A stretch of 64,000 nt of DNA. Origin: an uncultured Vampirovibrio sp. GTDB lineage: Bacteria; Cyanobacteriota; Vampirovibrionia; Gastranaerophilales; Gastranaerophilaceae. The translations under genes and the position numbers were made by a program. Under the pieces are notes generated by a model, which was not told the DNA's origin, did no database searches, and was given only the letters and a program-made list of their open reading frames with translations. Position 1 is the first letter of the stretch. Each line of letters opens with the position of its first letter. The stretch is from contig CAJUAL010000001.1 of the NCBI GenBank assembly GCA_910584405.1, positions 124,001 through 188,000 of the forward strand. Reading direction: 5' to 3'. Of the stretch, positions 25,632 to 34,283 are shown piece after piece.

Positions 25632-28295
25632 ATGACAGAAAAACGAGTATGGCTTTTCAGAGAAGGAAACGCTGATATGCGTAATCTTCTTGGCGGTAAA
25701 GGCGCAAACTTGGCAGAAATGACAAACTTAGGTTTGCCTGTACCTCCAGGTTTGACTATTACAACCGAAACTTGTATGGCTTATATTAATAACGGCAATA
25801 AAATGCCTGAAGGTTTAATGGACGAAGTTAAATTCGCATTAAAAGAAGTTGAAGAACAAAAAGGACAAAAATTCGGCGATGCTGAAAATCCTTTATTGGT
25901 TTCTGTAAGATCAGGTGCAAGAGTTTCAATGCCTGGTATGATGGAAACAATCTTGAACTTAGGTTTAAACGACCAAACCGTAGAAGCTATGATTAAATTA
26001 ACTAATAATCCTAGATTCTGCTACGATTCATACAGAAGATTTTTAACAATGTTCGGTTCTGTAGCTTGGGAAATGGACAGACAAAAATATTTTGAATCTG
26101 AACTAGAAAAAGTTAAAGAACGTGAAGGCGTAAAACAAGATACTGAAATTTCAGCAGAAGGTTTAAAATCTTTAATCCCTGTTTATAAAAACATTATTAA
26201 AGAAGTTACAGGAAAAGAATTCCCTCAAGATCCGTACGTACAATTACAAGAAGCAATTGAAGCAGTATTCAGATCTTGGAATATTCCTCGTGCAGTTGCT
26301 TACAGAAACATGAACAAAATTGATCATAACTTCGGTACAGCAGTAAACGTTCAATCAATGGTATTTGGTAACATGGGTGATGATTGTGCTACAGGTGTTT
26401 CATTCACTCGTAACCCTGCTACAGGTGAAAACAAATTCTACGGTGAATACTTAACAAATGCTCAAGGTGAAGACGTTGTTGCAGGTATCAGAACTCCAAA
26501 ACCTATTGCTGAATTGGAAACTGAAATGCCTGATTTATACAGACAATACGTTGATATCGCTAAAAAACTTGAACTTGGTTATAAAGATGTTCAAGATATG
26601 GAATTTACTATTGAAAAAGGTAAATTATATATTCTTCAAACACGTAACGGTAAAAGAACCGCTGCTGCAGCTGTAAGAATTGCTGTTGAAATGTGTGAAG
26701 AAGGTATTATTTCTAAAGAAAGAGCAATCCAATTGGTTGACCCTTATTCAGTAAACCAAATCTTACTTCCATGTTTTGATGCTAAAGCTATGGAAGAAGC
26801 TCACAAAATCGCTCAAGGTGTAAACGCATCTCCTGGTGCAGCTGTTGGTAAAATCGTATTCGATACGGAAGAAGCAGCAAAACGCGGTGAAGCAGGTGAA
26901 AAAGTTATCTTGGTTCGTGTAGAAACTTGTCCTGATGATATTCACGGTATGGCTGTTTCTCAAGGTGTATTAACTCTACGCGGTGGTGCTACATCTCACG
27001 CAGCAGTTGTTGCTAAAGGTATGGGTAAACCTTGTGTTTCAGGTTGTGAAGATATGAAAATTGACCTTGCAAACGAAACATTAATCGGCTGTGACGGAAC
27101 TGTTTACCACAAAGATGATGTTATTTCTCTTGACGGTGGTAAAGGTATCGTTATGGAAGGTGCTGTTAAACTTGTTGAAGCTCAAATCGATGACAATTGG
27201 AATAAATTCTTCTCTTGGGTTGACGAAATTAGATCTATGGAAGTTGAAGCTAACGCAGATACTCCAAAAGATATTGCAAATGCAATTAAGTTTGGTGCTG
27301 AAGGTGTTGGTCTTTGCAGAACTGAACACATGTTCATGGATCCTGACAGACTTCCTTGGGTACAAAAAATGATTATTGCAGGTACTCCTGAAGCAAGACG
27401 TGAAGCTTTAGACAAATTATTACCTATGCAATATGATGATTTCTATGCTATGTTCAAAGCTTTAGGTTCTGAACACCATATGACAATCAGACTTCTTGAC
27501 CCGCCTCTTCATGAGTTCTTACCGGATAAAGAAACTTTGATTGCAGAAGTTGCTACATTAAAAGCTCAAGGTAAAGATGCTCACGAAAAAGAAGAAATGC
27601 TTCACATTGTTGAAGGTTTGTCTGAGTCTAACCCTATGATGGGTCTTCGCGGATGCCGTTTAGGTTTGACTTATCCTGAAATCAATGAAATGCAAGTTAG
27701 AGCAATCTTTGAAGCTTGCTGTGACTTGAAAAAAGAAGGTTTAGACGTTAAACCTTGGGTTATGATTCCGTTAATCGGACACGTAAACGAACTTAAAGTT
27801 GCTAAAGATATTTTAGTAAGAGTTGCAGAACTTGTAATGGCTGAAAAAGGTGTTCAAGTTGATTATAAATTCGGTACAATGATTGAAATTCCTCGTGCAG
27901 CTTTAACAGCTGATGAGATTGCAGAATATGCAGAATTCTTCTCATTCGGTACTAACGACTTGACTCAAATGACATTCGGTTATTCAAGAGATGATGCTGA
28001 AGGTAAATTCTTAAACAGATATGTTGATCAAAAGATTTTAGCATCTAATCCGTTTGAAACACTTGATACAAAAGGTGTAGGACAACTTATCGAAATGTCT
28101 ATGGAAAAAGGTAAGGCTGTTAATTCTTCACTTGTTGGCGGTGTTTGTGGTGAACACGGCGGAGATCCTGATTCAGTTAAATTCTGCCACAGAATCGGCT
28201 TGAATTACGTTTCTTGCTCACCGTTCAGAATTCCGCAAGCAAGACTTGCAGCAGCTCAAGCAGCGGTTGAAGATCGTAAATTAGCTCTTGTTTAA
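25632..28295 (+). CDS. ppdK: Pyruvate, phosphate dikinase
   Basis: Interconverts pyruvate, ATP and phosphate with PEP, AMP and PPi, a hub of PEP-based fermentation. The 887 residues are full length: N-terminal ATP-grasp (LLGGKGANLAEM, SVRSGARVSMPGMMET), swivelling phospho-His domain (TLRGGATSHAAVVAKGMGKPCV) and PEP-binding barrel (EGVGLCRTEHMF, GTNDLTQMTFGYSRDD, GGVCGEHGGDP). Codons are noticeably more biased (AAC, TTC, GGT, AGA) than in neighbours, a sign of very high expression. AAGGAG is nine bases upstream. Confidence 0.97.
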   Translation: MTEKRVWLFREGNADMRNLLGGKGANLAEMTNLGLPVPPGLTITTETCMAYINNGNKMPEGLMDEVKFALKEVEEQKGQKFGDAENPLLVSVRSGARVSMPGMMETILNLGLNDQTVEAMIKLTNNPRFCYDSYRRFLTMFGSVAWEMDRQKYFESELEKVKEREGVKQDTEISAEGLKSLIPVYKNIIKEVTGKEFPQDPYVQLQEAIEAVFRSWNIPRAVAYRNMNKIDHNFGTAVNVQSMVFGNMGDDCATGVSFTRNPATGENKFYGEYLTNAQGEDVVAGIRTPKPIAELETEMPDLYRQYVDIAKKLELGYKDVQDMEFTIEKGKLYILQTRNGKRTAAAAVRIAVEMCEEGIISKERAIQLVDPYSVNQILLPCFDAKAMEEAHKIAQGVNASPGAAVGKIVFDTEEAAKRGEAGEKVILVRVETCPDDIHGMAVSQGVLTLRGGATSHAAVVAKGMGKPCVSGCEDMKIDLANETLIGCDGTVYHKDDVISLDGGKGIVMEGAVKLVEAQIDDNWNKFFSWVDEIRSMEVEANADTPKDIANAIKFGAEGVGLCRTEHMFMDPDRLPWVQKMIIAGTPEARREALDKLLPMQYDDFYAMFKALGSEHHMTIRLLDPPLHEFLPDKETLIAEVATLKAQGKDAHEKEEMLHIVEGLSESNPMMGLRGCRLGLTYPEINEMQVRAIFEACCDLKKEGLDVKPWVMIPLIGHVNELKVAKDILVRVAELVMAEKGVQVDYKFGTMIEIPRAALTADEIAEYAEFFSFGTNDLTQMTFGYSRDDAEGKFLNRYVDQKILASNPFETLDTKGVGQLIEMSMEKGKAVNSSLVGGVCGEHGGDPDSVKFCHRIGLNYVSCSPFRIPQARLAAAQAAVEDRKLALV

Positions 28296-28317
28296 TTGAG
28301 TTAAGATTATAAAATTA

Positions 28318-28350
28318 AATCGGATCTGATATTTCAGGTCCGATTTTTTT
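28318..28350 (+). terminator. Terminator of ppdK
   Basis: A 12-base stem (AATCGGATCTGA with TCAGGTCCGATT, one G-U pair) and a 4-base loop lead into seven Ts. Confidence 0.9.
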
Positions 28351-28352
28351 AT

Positions 28353-29306
28353 TTACCCCTCTTCGTAATTGTTAAGTGTTTTGTTTATGAGATTCATAAA
28401 TTCTTCGCGTACATATTTGGGTGAAATAATTTGACAACTGCTGCCATATCTCATAAGTCTTTGGAATAACTTACTTGTCGGCTCATTTCTGTTTATGACA
28501 GTTAAACAGCCTTCTGAATCTATTCCGTTACTTTGTTCATTTTCAATCTTTAGTTTATATGTTTTTGCTAATCTTCCGCTTAATTTGTAAACTACAGTAT
28601 GTGCCATTTCATTTGCTTTTGCTACTTGCGGACGAACATCGATTCGTAGAATTTTGAATAATGAAATTTCAATGTTTTGCTTCTTAGCAATATCATATAG
28701 TTTGAAGTAAACATTTTTCGAATCGTATATGAGTTCTTTAGGTGTACATTTTGTATGTATTTCTTCAGAATCTTTCAGGTAAACAACATCAAGTGTTTGA
28801 TTGTTTTTGCATAATTCTTGACAATGTTTAATTTGTTCTTTCAGTTCAAGATATTTGAATGAAAAATTGTAATTATGTGTTTTATTTATGTTATCAAAAG
28901 ATTGTTTATCTTCTTTATTCATTCTGAAAGTTAAATTCTCAAGAAATTCACAAACTCCGTTGGTTAAAGTTTCATCAGGAAAATCTTTTATTGATGAAGT
29001 TAAAATGTTTATTGATTTTAAATCGTCAAGTGATAATTTCATTGTATAAATACTGCTTAGTAGTTTAAATTTTTTGTTTTCTTTTATAATATTCATTCCA
29101 AAAACTTTAAGCGTATTTATGTATTTATTTAATACAACTTGAACTGTATTAGTCGATTGACTGGTTTTTAAATCGTCTTTAAGAATATTTATAACGTTAT
29201 TATAATCAGCATTGTCTTCATAGAGTAATTTAAGAAGTTCAAAAAGTTTCAAACTGCTTTCATTGATTTTTTTACTCTGATTTTTTTCTTTATCTTTATT
29301 CGACAA
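28353..29306 (-). CDS. WYL-domain transcriptional regulator (downstream member of pair)
   Basis: The 317-residue protein has an N-terminal winged-helix-like region (LFELLKLLYEDNADY) and a C-terminal WYL-type region (LDVVYLKDSEEIHTKCTPKELIYDSKNVYFKLYD). It overlaps the previous gene by 11 bases. Tandem WYL regulators often form heterodimers, as in PafBC, which control DNA-damage genes; that role here is only an analogy. The 3' end abuts the ppdK terminator. Confidence 0.75.
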   Translation of the reverse strand: MSNKDKEKNQSKKINESSLKLFELLKLLYEDNADYNNVINILKDDLKTSQSTNTVQVVLNKYINTLKVFGMNIIKENKKFKLLSSIYTMKLSLDDLKSINILTSSIKDFPDETLTNGVCEFLENLTFRMNKEDKQSFDNINKTHNYNFSFKYLELKEQIKHCQELCKNNQTLDVVYLKDSEEIHTKCTPKELIYDSKNVYFKLYDIAKKQNIEISLFKILRIDVRPQVAKANEMAHTVVYKLSGRLAKTYKLKIENEQSNGIDSEGCLTVINRNEPTSKLFQRLMRYGSSCQIISPKYVREEFMNLINKTLNNYEEG

Positions 29307-30237
29307 TGTAACCTTCTTTCATTTTCTTTAGAGTAGAAATTACTTCGGTTCTGATTGTATCAGGAGTTAATACCTTGCATTTATAACTATGATAAAGGAT
29401 TCTTTGCATTATTTCGAATTTGCTTTTTGAAACAAGTTCAATAACATATTTGTTTTCGTATTCTTCCAGAATTTTTTCACAGCTTAATAATTCAAGAACT
29501 TCCTTCGGTTCTTTAAAGTATTCGTATTTTACAATAATATCCGGCAACTCAAGGGTTTTTGTTCCGAAATTAATATTTGTGATTTTATCAATCTTTGAAA
29601 CAAGGAAACTTGAATAATTCATTTTTTCGGAATTTATACCGTATACATAAAGTTTTCCATTATCGATTGCCAGTTTATCAACATTTATTGTAATATCTTT
29701 ATTTCCGGAATTTGCAGATTTATATAAAATCGTAATTTCGGTATTATGCTGAGCATAATATATTAATTCATTAATAAGTTGAGGGTCAATTCCGTTCAAT
29801 GGAGAAATACATTTTAAATCATTTTTAAGCTTCTCATTTGTAACATATTCAGACATTTTTTCAAAAAAGTTTTGTAAAGACATTAAATCTGAAACTTCAA
29901 TTGATTTAGCAATTGCCTGATAAATTTTAATAATACTTTTCGCTTGTTTATCATCGATTTTTAATTCAAAAGGATGTGATGCTATCGAAAATGTCGTAAC
30001 CCCTTTTTTTGTAGTTTTTTGAATATCGCATCCGATTTCTTTCAGTGAATTAAAATAAACTCTTAAAGTATCAACAGAAACATTTTCTTTCAGATATTCA
30101 TGATTTCTTAAAGCTTCTTGGAGCTGTGCGTATGTTTTAGGACCTTCAGACAGAAGCGTAAATATTAATATTGATTTGAATCCGGTAAAGGACATTAGAT
30201 TATGTGTAACTGTATTTGTTTTTAAAAATTCTTTCAT
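29296..30237 (-). CDS. WYL-domain transcriptional regulator (upstream member of pair)
   Basis: The 313-residue product has an HTH region (ILIFTLLSEGPKTYAQLQEAL), a linker, and a WYL domain (TEITILYKSANSGNKDITIN, KLYVYGINSEKMNYSSFLVSKI) with a WCX-like C-terminus. Same architecture as the overlapping downstream gene, so the two are probably co-translated partners. A nucleic-acid ligand for the WYL domain is possible but not shown. Confidence 0.78.
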   Translation of the reverse strand: MKEFLKTNTVTHNLMSFTGFKSILIFTLLSEGPKTYAQLQEALRNHEYLKENVSVDTLRVYFNSLKEIGCDIQKTTKKGVTTFSIASHPFELKIDDKQAKSIIKIYQAIAKSIEVSDLMSLQNFFEKMSEYVTNEKLKNDLKCISPLNGIDPQLINELIYYAQHNTEITILYKSANSGNKDITINVDKLAIDNGKLYVYGINSEKMNYSSFLVSKIDKITNINFGTKTLELPDIIVKYEYFKEPKEVLELLSCEKILEEYENKYVIELVSKSKFEIMQRILYHSYKCKVLTPDTIRTEVISTLKKMKEGYIVE

Positions 30238-30617
30238 CTGATTATGTCCCCTTTACTTAAGATTCAGTCTAGCACAAACTTTAAGTAATTTCTAATTATT
30301 AATTTCCATGCTTATAAAAAATAATGGTAATTCTGTAATGTCAAATAAAATCGGTAAAAATTTTTACAAGATTTCATTAAAAAATCTTCATTAAGATTTA
30401 CGAACACGTATTTTTCCTTATTAAAACAGGGGGCATGGTCAAATGTAAAAATTTATCAAAAATTCTTTACTTGTAATCAATGTACCTTAGTTATAGAGTT
30501 AAATACATAAGGAAAGCCGAATTAGAAAAGGCTACCGGACAAGCGGAAGGGTTAGTTATTTAACATAGTAAGTTAAATAATTGTAAAATAAAAAGTTGGA
30601 CATATGAAATAGAGGTG

Positions 30618-30659
30618 ATGGCGAAGAAGTCCAAAGGGAAAAAGAGATTATTGAGGTAA
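30618..30659 (+). CDS. Possible 13-residue basic peptide
   Basis: ATG to TAA encodes MAKKSKGKKRLLR inside the presumed non-coding RNA. AGAGG lies only two bases before the ATG, too close for normal initiation, so this may simply be structured RNA. Confidence 0.2.
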   Translation: MAKKSKGKKRLLR

Positions 30660-30793
30660 AGTTTAAAAACTGTAGATTAGGGATATTTTAACAGTTTACA
30701 TTATGAATAAATATGTATATCTGGTGTGTTTTGGGGGTTAAAAGCAAAGACTTTTAGAAGAGAGTAAGTAAGGATAGTTGTAAACTTTTGAAT

Positions 30794-30826
30794 AGCTTGT
30801 ACTTGTATAAGTACAGGCTTTTTTAT
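30794..30826 (+). terminator. Rho-independent terminator before anmK
   Basis: AGCTTGTACTT and AAGTACAGGCT form an 11-base stem (one G-U) with a GTAT loop and six Ts. It ends the upstream transcript, and its left arm contains the -35 of the next promoter. Confidence 0.85.
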
Positions 30827-30831
30827 ATAAT
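30803..30831 (+). promoter_or_regulatory. anmK promoter, embedded in the terminator
   Basis: TTGTAT, 17 bases, TATAAT, then six bases to the anmK ATG. The -35 and spacer coincide with the terminator stem. Confidence 0.75.
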
Positions 30832-30837
30832 TTTGTT

Positions 30838-31965
30838 ATGGGAGAGTTGGAAGTAAAAAAAGTTATAGCGTTGATGTCAGGAACATCTTGTGACAGTATT
30901 GATGCTGGTTTATGCGAAGTTTATCCTGACAGAAGCGTAAAATTGATTAAGGGCATAAATTATCAATATCCTGAACATATTAGAGCAAAGATTTTTCAAA
31001 TGTTTCGTGGAGAGGCAGGAGTAAAAGATATTTGCCAGATGAATTTTGTGATTGGAGAATGTTTTGCAAATGCTGCGAATGTTTTGATTGAGGAATTTGG
31101 AAAACCTGATTTTATCTCAAGTCATGGTCAGACGGTTTATCATTATCCGTTTGATGAAAAAATAGATAATATAAATATGCGCAGTACACTTCAACTTGGT
31201 GAAAGTTCAGTTATTTCACAAAAAACAGGCTGTACTGTTATTTCAAATTTTAGAGAAGCTGATATGGCTCAAAACGGTCAGGGAGCACCTTTAGTATGTT
31301 TTGCTGATGAAAGTTGGTTTAAAGGAAAGAAAAAGAATTTTGCTATACAAAATATTGGCGGAATTTCAAATGTAACTGTTGTTTCTCAAAATTATGATAC
31401 TTTCGGATTCGATACGGGTCTTGGTAATATCATGATTGATTATTGTATGGGAAAATATTTTGGAAAAGCTTATGATAAAGACGGCGAGGTTGCAGCAAAC
31501 GGCGTTATTTGTGATAATTGGCTGGAGTTGTTGTTGTCGGATGAATATTATTTTCTAGATGCTCCAAAATCAACAGGTAGAGAGTATTTTTCACCGGAAT
31601 ATATAGAAAATGCCTTAAAATATGCTCCTGAAGACTCGAAAGATATAATTGCAACGGTTACGGCTTTGACAGCTAAGACAATCGCACAAAGTTATGAAAG
31701 GTTTGTTTACTCTAATGTGGATGTTCACGAGGCTGTAATCTGCGGAGGAGGGGCTTATAATAAAACTTTGATGAGGTTTTTAAGAAAATATTTGCCTGCT
31801 TATGTAGAGTTAAAAACATGCGAAGATTATGGAATTTCTAATAATTATAAGGAAGTAATGGCATTTGCGCTATTGGGATATTGTACATATTATGGTATCC
31901 CGAATAATTTGCCTTGTTGTACGGGAGCGGATAAACGAGTGGTTTTGGGTAAAATAACAGGGTAA
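30838..31965 (+). CDS. anmK: Anhydro-N-acetylmuramic acid kinase
   Basis: Phosphorylates and opens 1,6-anhydro-MurNAc during peptidoglycan recycling, giving MurNAc-6-phosphate. The 375 residues show the family start VIALMSGTSCDSIDAGL, SSHGQTVYHYP, NFREADMAQNGQGAPLVCFAD, QNIGGISNVTVV, FDTGLGNIMID and the C-terminal CGGGAYNKTLM. The ATG lies six bases from the -10 with no ribosome site. No other recycling gene is adjacent. Confidence 0.94.
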   Translation: MGELEVKKVIALMSGTSCDSIDAGLCEVYPDRSVKLIKGINYQYPEHIRAKIFQMFRGEAGVKDICQMNFVIGECFANAANVLIEEFGKPDFISSHGQTVYHYPFDEKIDNINMRSTLQLGESSVISQKTGCTVISNFREADMAQNGQGAPLVCFADESWFKGKKKNFAIQNIGGISNVTVVSQNYDTFGFDTGLGNIMIDYCMGKYFGKAYDKDGEVAANGVICDNWLELLLSDEYYFLDAPKSTGREYFSPEYIENALKYAPEDSKDIIATVTALTAKTIAQSYERFVYSNVDVHEAVICGGGAYNKTLMRFLRKYLPAYVELKTCEDYGISNNYKEVMAFALLGYCTYYGIPNNLPCCTGADKRVVLGKITG

Positions 31966-32022
31966 TGTAACAATCTTTTAAATGCGAGGCAAAATAAATC
32001 TTTTTTATGATTTAATACGCGG

Positions 32023-32220
32023 ATGAAAGTAGAGTTTTTTCCAAATATTTATAATAAAAGGCATTTTAGTTTCTCTTCTAATATAGAAACTAAAATTAAG
32101 ACTGAACAGCCTAAAGATAGTTTTAAAAAAGAAGATGTACAATATAATTTTACATATAACAATGTAAGTTCATCTGTACTTAATTCAAAATCAATTTTAA
32201 AAGTCAACCGAAATATGTAG
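32023..32220 (+). pseudogene. Small hypothetical reading frame, possibly frameshifted
   Basis: A 65-residue frame (MKVEFFPNIYNKRHF to ILKVNRNM) follows a TTTAAT six bases before the ATG. At its stop, a neighbouring frame continues with the protein-like KYVGTYQLSPEFLPILAGL, ending 60 bases later at TGA, so an indel near 32205 may have broken a slightly longer gene. The product is not recognised. Confidence 0.35.
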
Positions 32221-32389
32221 GTACATATCAACTGTCGCCGGAATTTCTTCCGATTTTAGCAGGATTGACTCGTTATATGTGAATATAAAAAATTTTTAAC
32301 AAAGGGGTTTACAAAGAAAATTTAGCATGTAAAATAGAAATGTAGCCGAGAGGTAAATGATGAAAATCATTTATTTGAGGTTCCCGTAA

Positions 32390-32465
32390 GGGGGATTAGC
32401 TCAGCTGGTAGAGCACCTGCTTTGCACGCAGGGGGTCAGGAGTTCGAATCTCCTATCCTCCACCA
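32390..32465 (+). tRNA. tRNA-Ala (anticodon TGC)
   Basis: Complete cloverleaf: acceptor GGGGGAT with ATCCTCC, D arm GCTCAGCTGGTAGAGC, anticodon loop TTTGCAC on a CCTGC/GCAGG stem, T arm AGGAG-TTCGAAT-CTCCT and an encoded CCA. The final 30 bases are overlapped on the other strand by a serine recombinase frame, marking the edge of the accessory region. Confidence 0.97.
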
Positions 32466-34037
32466 TTTAAAACAACTAGAACTATTTAAATCAGTGCCTT
32501 CGGGCACTTTTTTAATGCTTTCAAGACATTTATCTTTTGAAGAAATTATCGCTGACTTGAATGCAGGCATGCCGGCTTCTGCAACCTCTTTTTTAGCAAG
32601 TTTTACAAGTTTTTCAATAGTCGCAAACGGTTCTTTAAAGACCATTTTGACCTTTTTGTTATTGACGGTTACACTTAAATATGTAGACCTTACTATTTGT
32701 GCAACATCTTCGGGTAAAAGTTCAGTGGCTGGTAAGCTTGCTTTACTACACAAATCAAGGATTTGCAGACCTGTATCAAGAAAATTTGTATTAGCAATGG
32801 TATGTTTTTGGAGTTCAGCATTTAATCGGCTTAATTTTACCTCATATTCGTTTTTAAGATTTATCCACATGTTATAATCAAGTACGTTATTAACTTGATC
32901 AAGATACATCTTTTTTAAAATCTCTTTGCATTGTTCGGTTTCAGTATTAATCCGTTCAATTTCGTTTTTATGGTATTCCTGTTCATCGCCTAAACATTCT
33001 GTAAGGCAATATTGAACTAATTCGTATAAATCTTTATCAAGCCCGATTCTTTTTAAGTGCATTCTAAAGGACTGTGTAAGAAGTTTTTCTGAAATATACG
33101 CAGTATTAGGGCAACTCCTGTCAAAATGTGAACAACGATAATAAATGTTGTGTTTTTTCTGTCTTTCACCACAGAATGAATATCCGCAAACTCCGCATTT
33201 TACGATTCCTGGATAAAGAAAATCAAAGTTTTTACGGACTTTTGACTTATCTACCTTTAAGAAAGCTAATTGAACTTTATCAAATGTGTCACGAGATACT
33301 AAAGATGGATGTTTCCCCTGATAAATTATGCCGTTGCAGTTCATTTGACCGACGTAAATAACGTTTTTTAACATTGATTCAAGAACACATTGAGTAATTT
33401 TAGGTCTTTCGCCTTTATAGTAGTAACCCTCTATAAAAAGTTGTTCTGAAAGCTTTCTGAGTGAATAACGACCAGTTGCAAAAAGTTCAAAAGCCCTGCG
33501 AACAAATAAAATACGAGATTTATCTATAATCAAACTCTTTTTTGCCCCTCTTAAATATCCGTAAGGCGGTTGGAATGGCCAGTAGCCCTGTTCAAGCCCT
33601 TCATGTAAACCTTTTGAGATTTCTTCGGACAGGTTGTCAATGTAGTTTTTTGCCATTAAAACCTTAATTCCATGTATGAATTTGTCATGCGATTTGGAAT
33701 TTTTGCTGATAATACTGCCCTCTTTAACTAAATGTATCTCTAAATCATAATCTTCAAGGGTGACGTAATCTTTAAAGTTACGGTAAAGCCTGTCCGTTTT
33801 TTCAACAAGAACTGTTTTAACCTCGGGATTAGCTTTCAGGTATTCAAGCATGGCATTATAGTTAGTTCTGCCAGCTTTTTTAGCTGTTTCTGCGTCTGAA
33901 AATTCTTTGACAATTTGAAACCCGTTTTTTAAAGCATATTCTTTGAGTAATTTTAACTGTGCGGGAATGGAAAAACCCTCTTTTTCTTGTTCCCTGCTTG
34001 AAACTCGTGCATAAATAACGACTTTTTTGTTTTCCAT
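32436..34037 (-). CDS. Large serine recombinase (integrase), ends inside tRNA-Ala
   Basis: The 533-residue protein has an N-terminal resolvase domain (VVIYARVSSREQEKEGF, catalytic Ser13; VLVEKTDRLYRN), the recombinase domain (PPYGYLRG to EQLFIEGYYYKG), a zinc ribbon (VKCGVCGYSFCG, YYRCSHFDRSCPN) and a coiled-coil tail. The last residues, FKWWRIGDSNS, are simply the complement of the tRNA-Ala 3' end, and the stop TGA falls in the tRNA. It probably integrates the accessory region. An SD-like AAGGAG precedes the ATG. Confidence 0.9.
   Translation of the reverse strand: MENKKVVIYARVSSREQEKEGFSIPAQLKLLKEYALKNGFQIVKEFSDAETAKKAGRTNYNAMLEYLKANPEVKTVLVEKTDRLYRNFKDYVTLEDYDLEIHLVKEGSIISKNSKSHDKFIHGIKVLMAKNYIDNLSEEISKGLHEGLEQGYWPFQPPYGYLRGAKKSLIIDKSRILFVRRAFELFATGRYSLRKLSEQLFIEGYYYKGERPKITQCVLESMLKNVIYVGQMNCNGIIYQGKHPSLVSRDTFDKVQLAFLKVDKSKVRKNFDFLYPGIVKCGVCGYSFCGERQKKHNIYYRCSHFDRSCPNTAYISEKLLTQSFRMHLKRIGLDKDLYELVQYCLTECLGDEQEYHKNEIERINTETEQCKEILKKMYLDQVNNVLDYNMWINLKNEYEVKLSRLNAELQKHTIANTNFLDTGLQILDLCSKASLPATELLPEDVAQIVRSTYLSVTVNNKKVKMVFKEPFATIEKLVKLAKKEVAEAGMPAFKSAIISSKDKCLESIKKVPEGTDLNSSSCFKWWRIGDSNS
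32493..32513 (+). terminator. Terminator of tRNA-Ala
   Basis: AGTGCC-TTCG-GGCACT with six Ts lies 28 bases after the tRNA. It also lies inside the reading frame of the convergent recombinase. Confidence 0.8.
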
Positions 34038-34233
34038 AATCTGAACTCCTTAAATTTCTGAATTTCTTATTTTTATTTTTACTCATTTTCCAGAAAAGTA
34101 AAGTGAGGATTCCATACGACTTTCCAATAGATTTTGACGAAAATTCAATGGGTAAAAGCAATATAAAAATAGTAAATCTTGACTTGATAATTCATAAAAA
34201 TTTACGAAAACAAACTAAAATAAACAAAAAGAA

Positions 34234-34255
34234 ACCCCACACAGTTGTGTGGGGT
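34234..34255 (-). terminator. Terminator of the second recombinase operon
   Basis: CCCCACAC-AGTT-GTGTGGGG (9 pairs with the flanking A-T) is followed on the minus strand by a T-rich tract. Confidence 0.75.
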
Positions 34256-34283
34256 AGAAAATTCAGAAATAAACAAGTTGAAG

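Larger units (their letters stand above)
30480..30826 (+). ncRNA. Probable structured non-coding RNA, unidentified
   Basis: About 600 bases between divergent genes lack any substantial reading frame but end in a strong plus-strand terminator that no upstream gene accounts for. Several perfect stems are present: TTATTTAAC/GTTAAATAA with a 7-base loop near 30556, TTGGAC/GTCCAA around 30595-30644, and AACTGT/ACAGTT near 30670. I tested it by eye against RNase P, tmRNA, SRP, 6S and common riboswitch signatures without a match. The 5' end is approximate and no clear promoter was found. Confidence 0.5.

Noticed and set aside
30480..30826. RNase P, tmRNA, SRP or 6S RNA
   Set aside because: Conserved cores (GAGGAAAGTCC with its partner, a tRNA-like end, the GGAAG/AGCAG loop) are not present in usable form.
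32422..32877. Plus-strand 151-codon frame starting in tRNA-Ala
   Set aside because: It runs through the tRNA and its terminator and is antisense to the recombinase.
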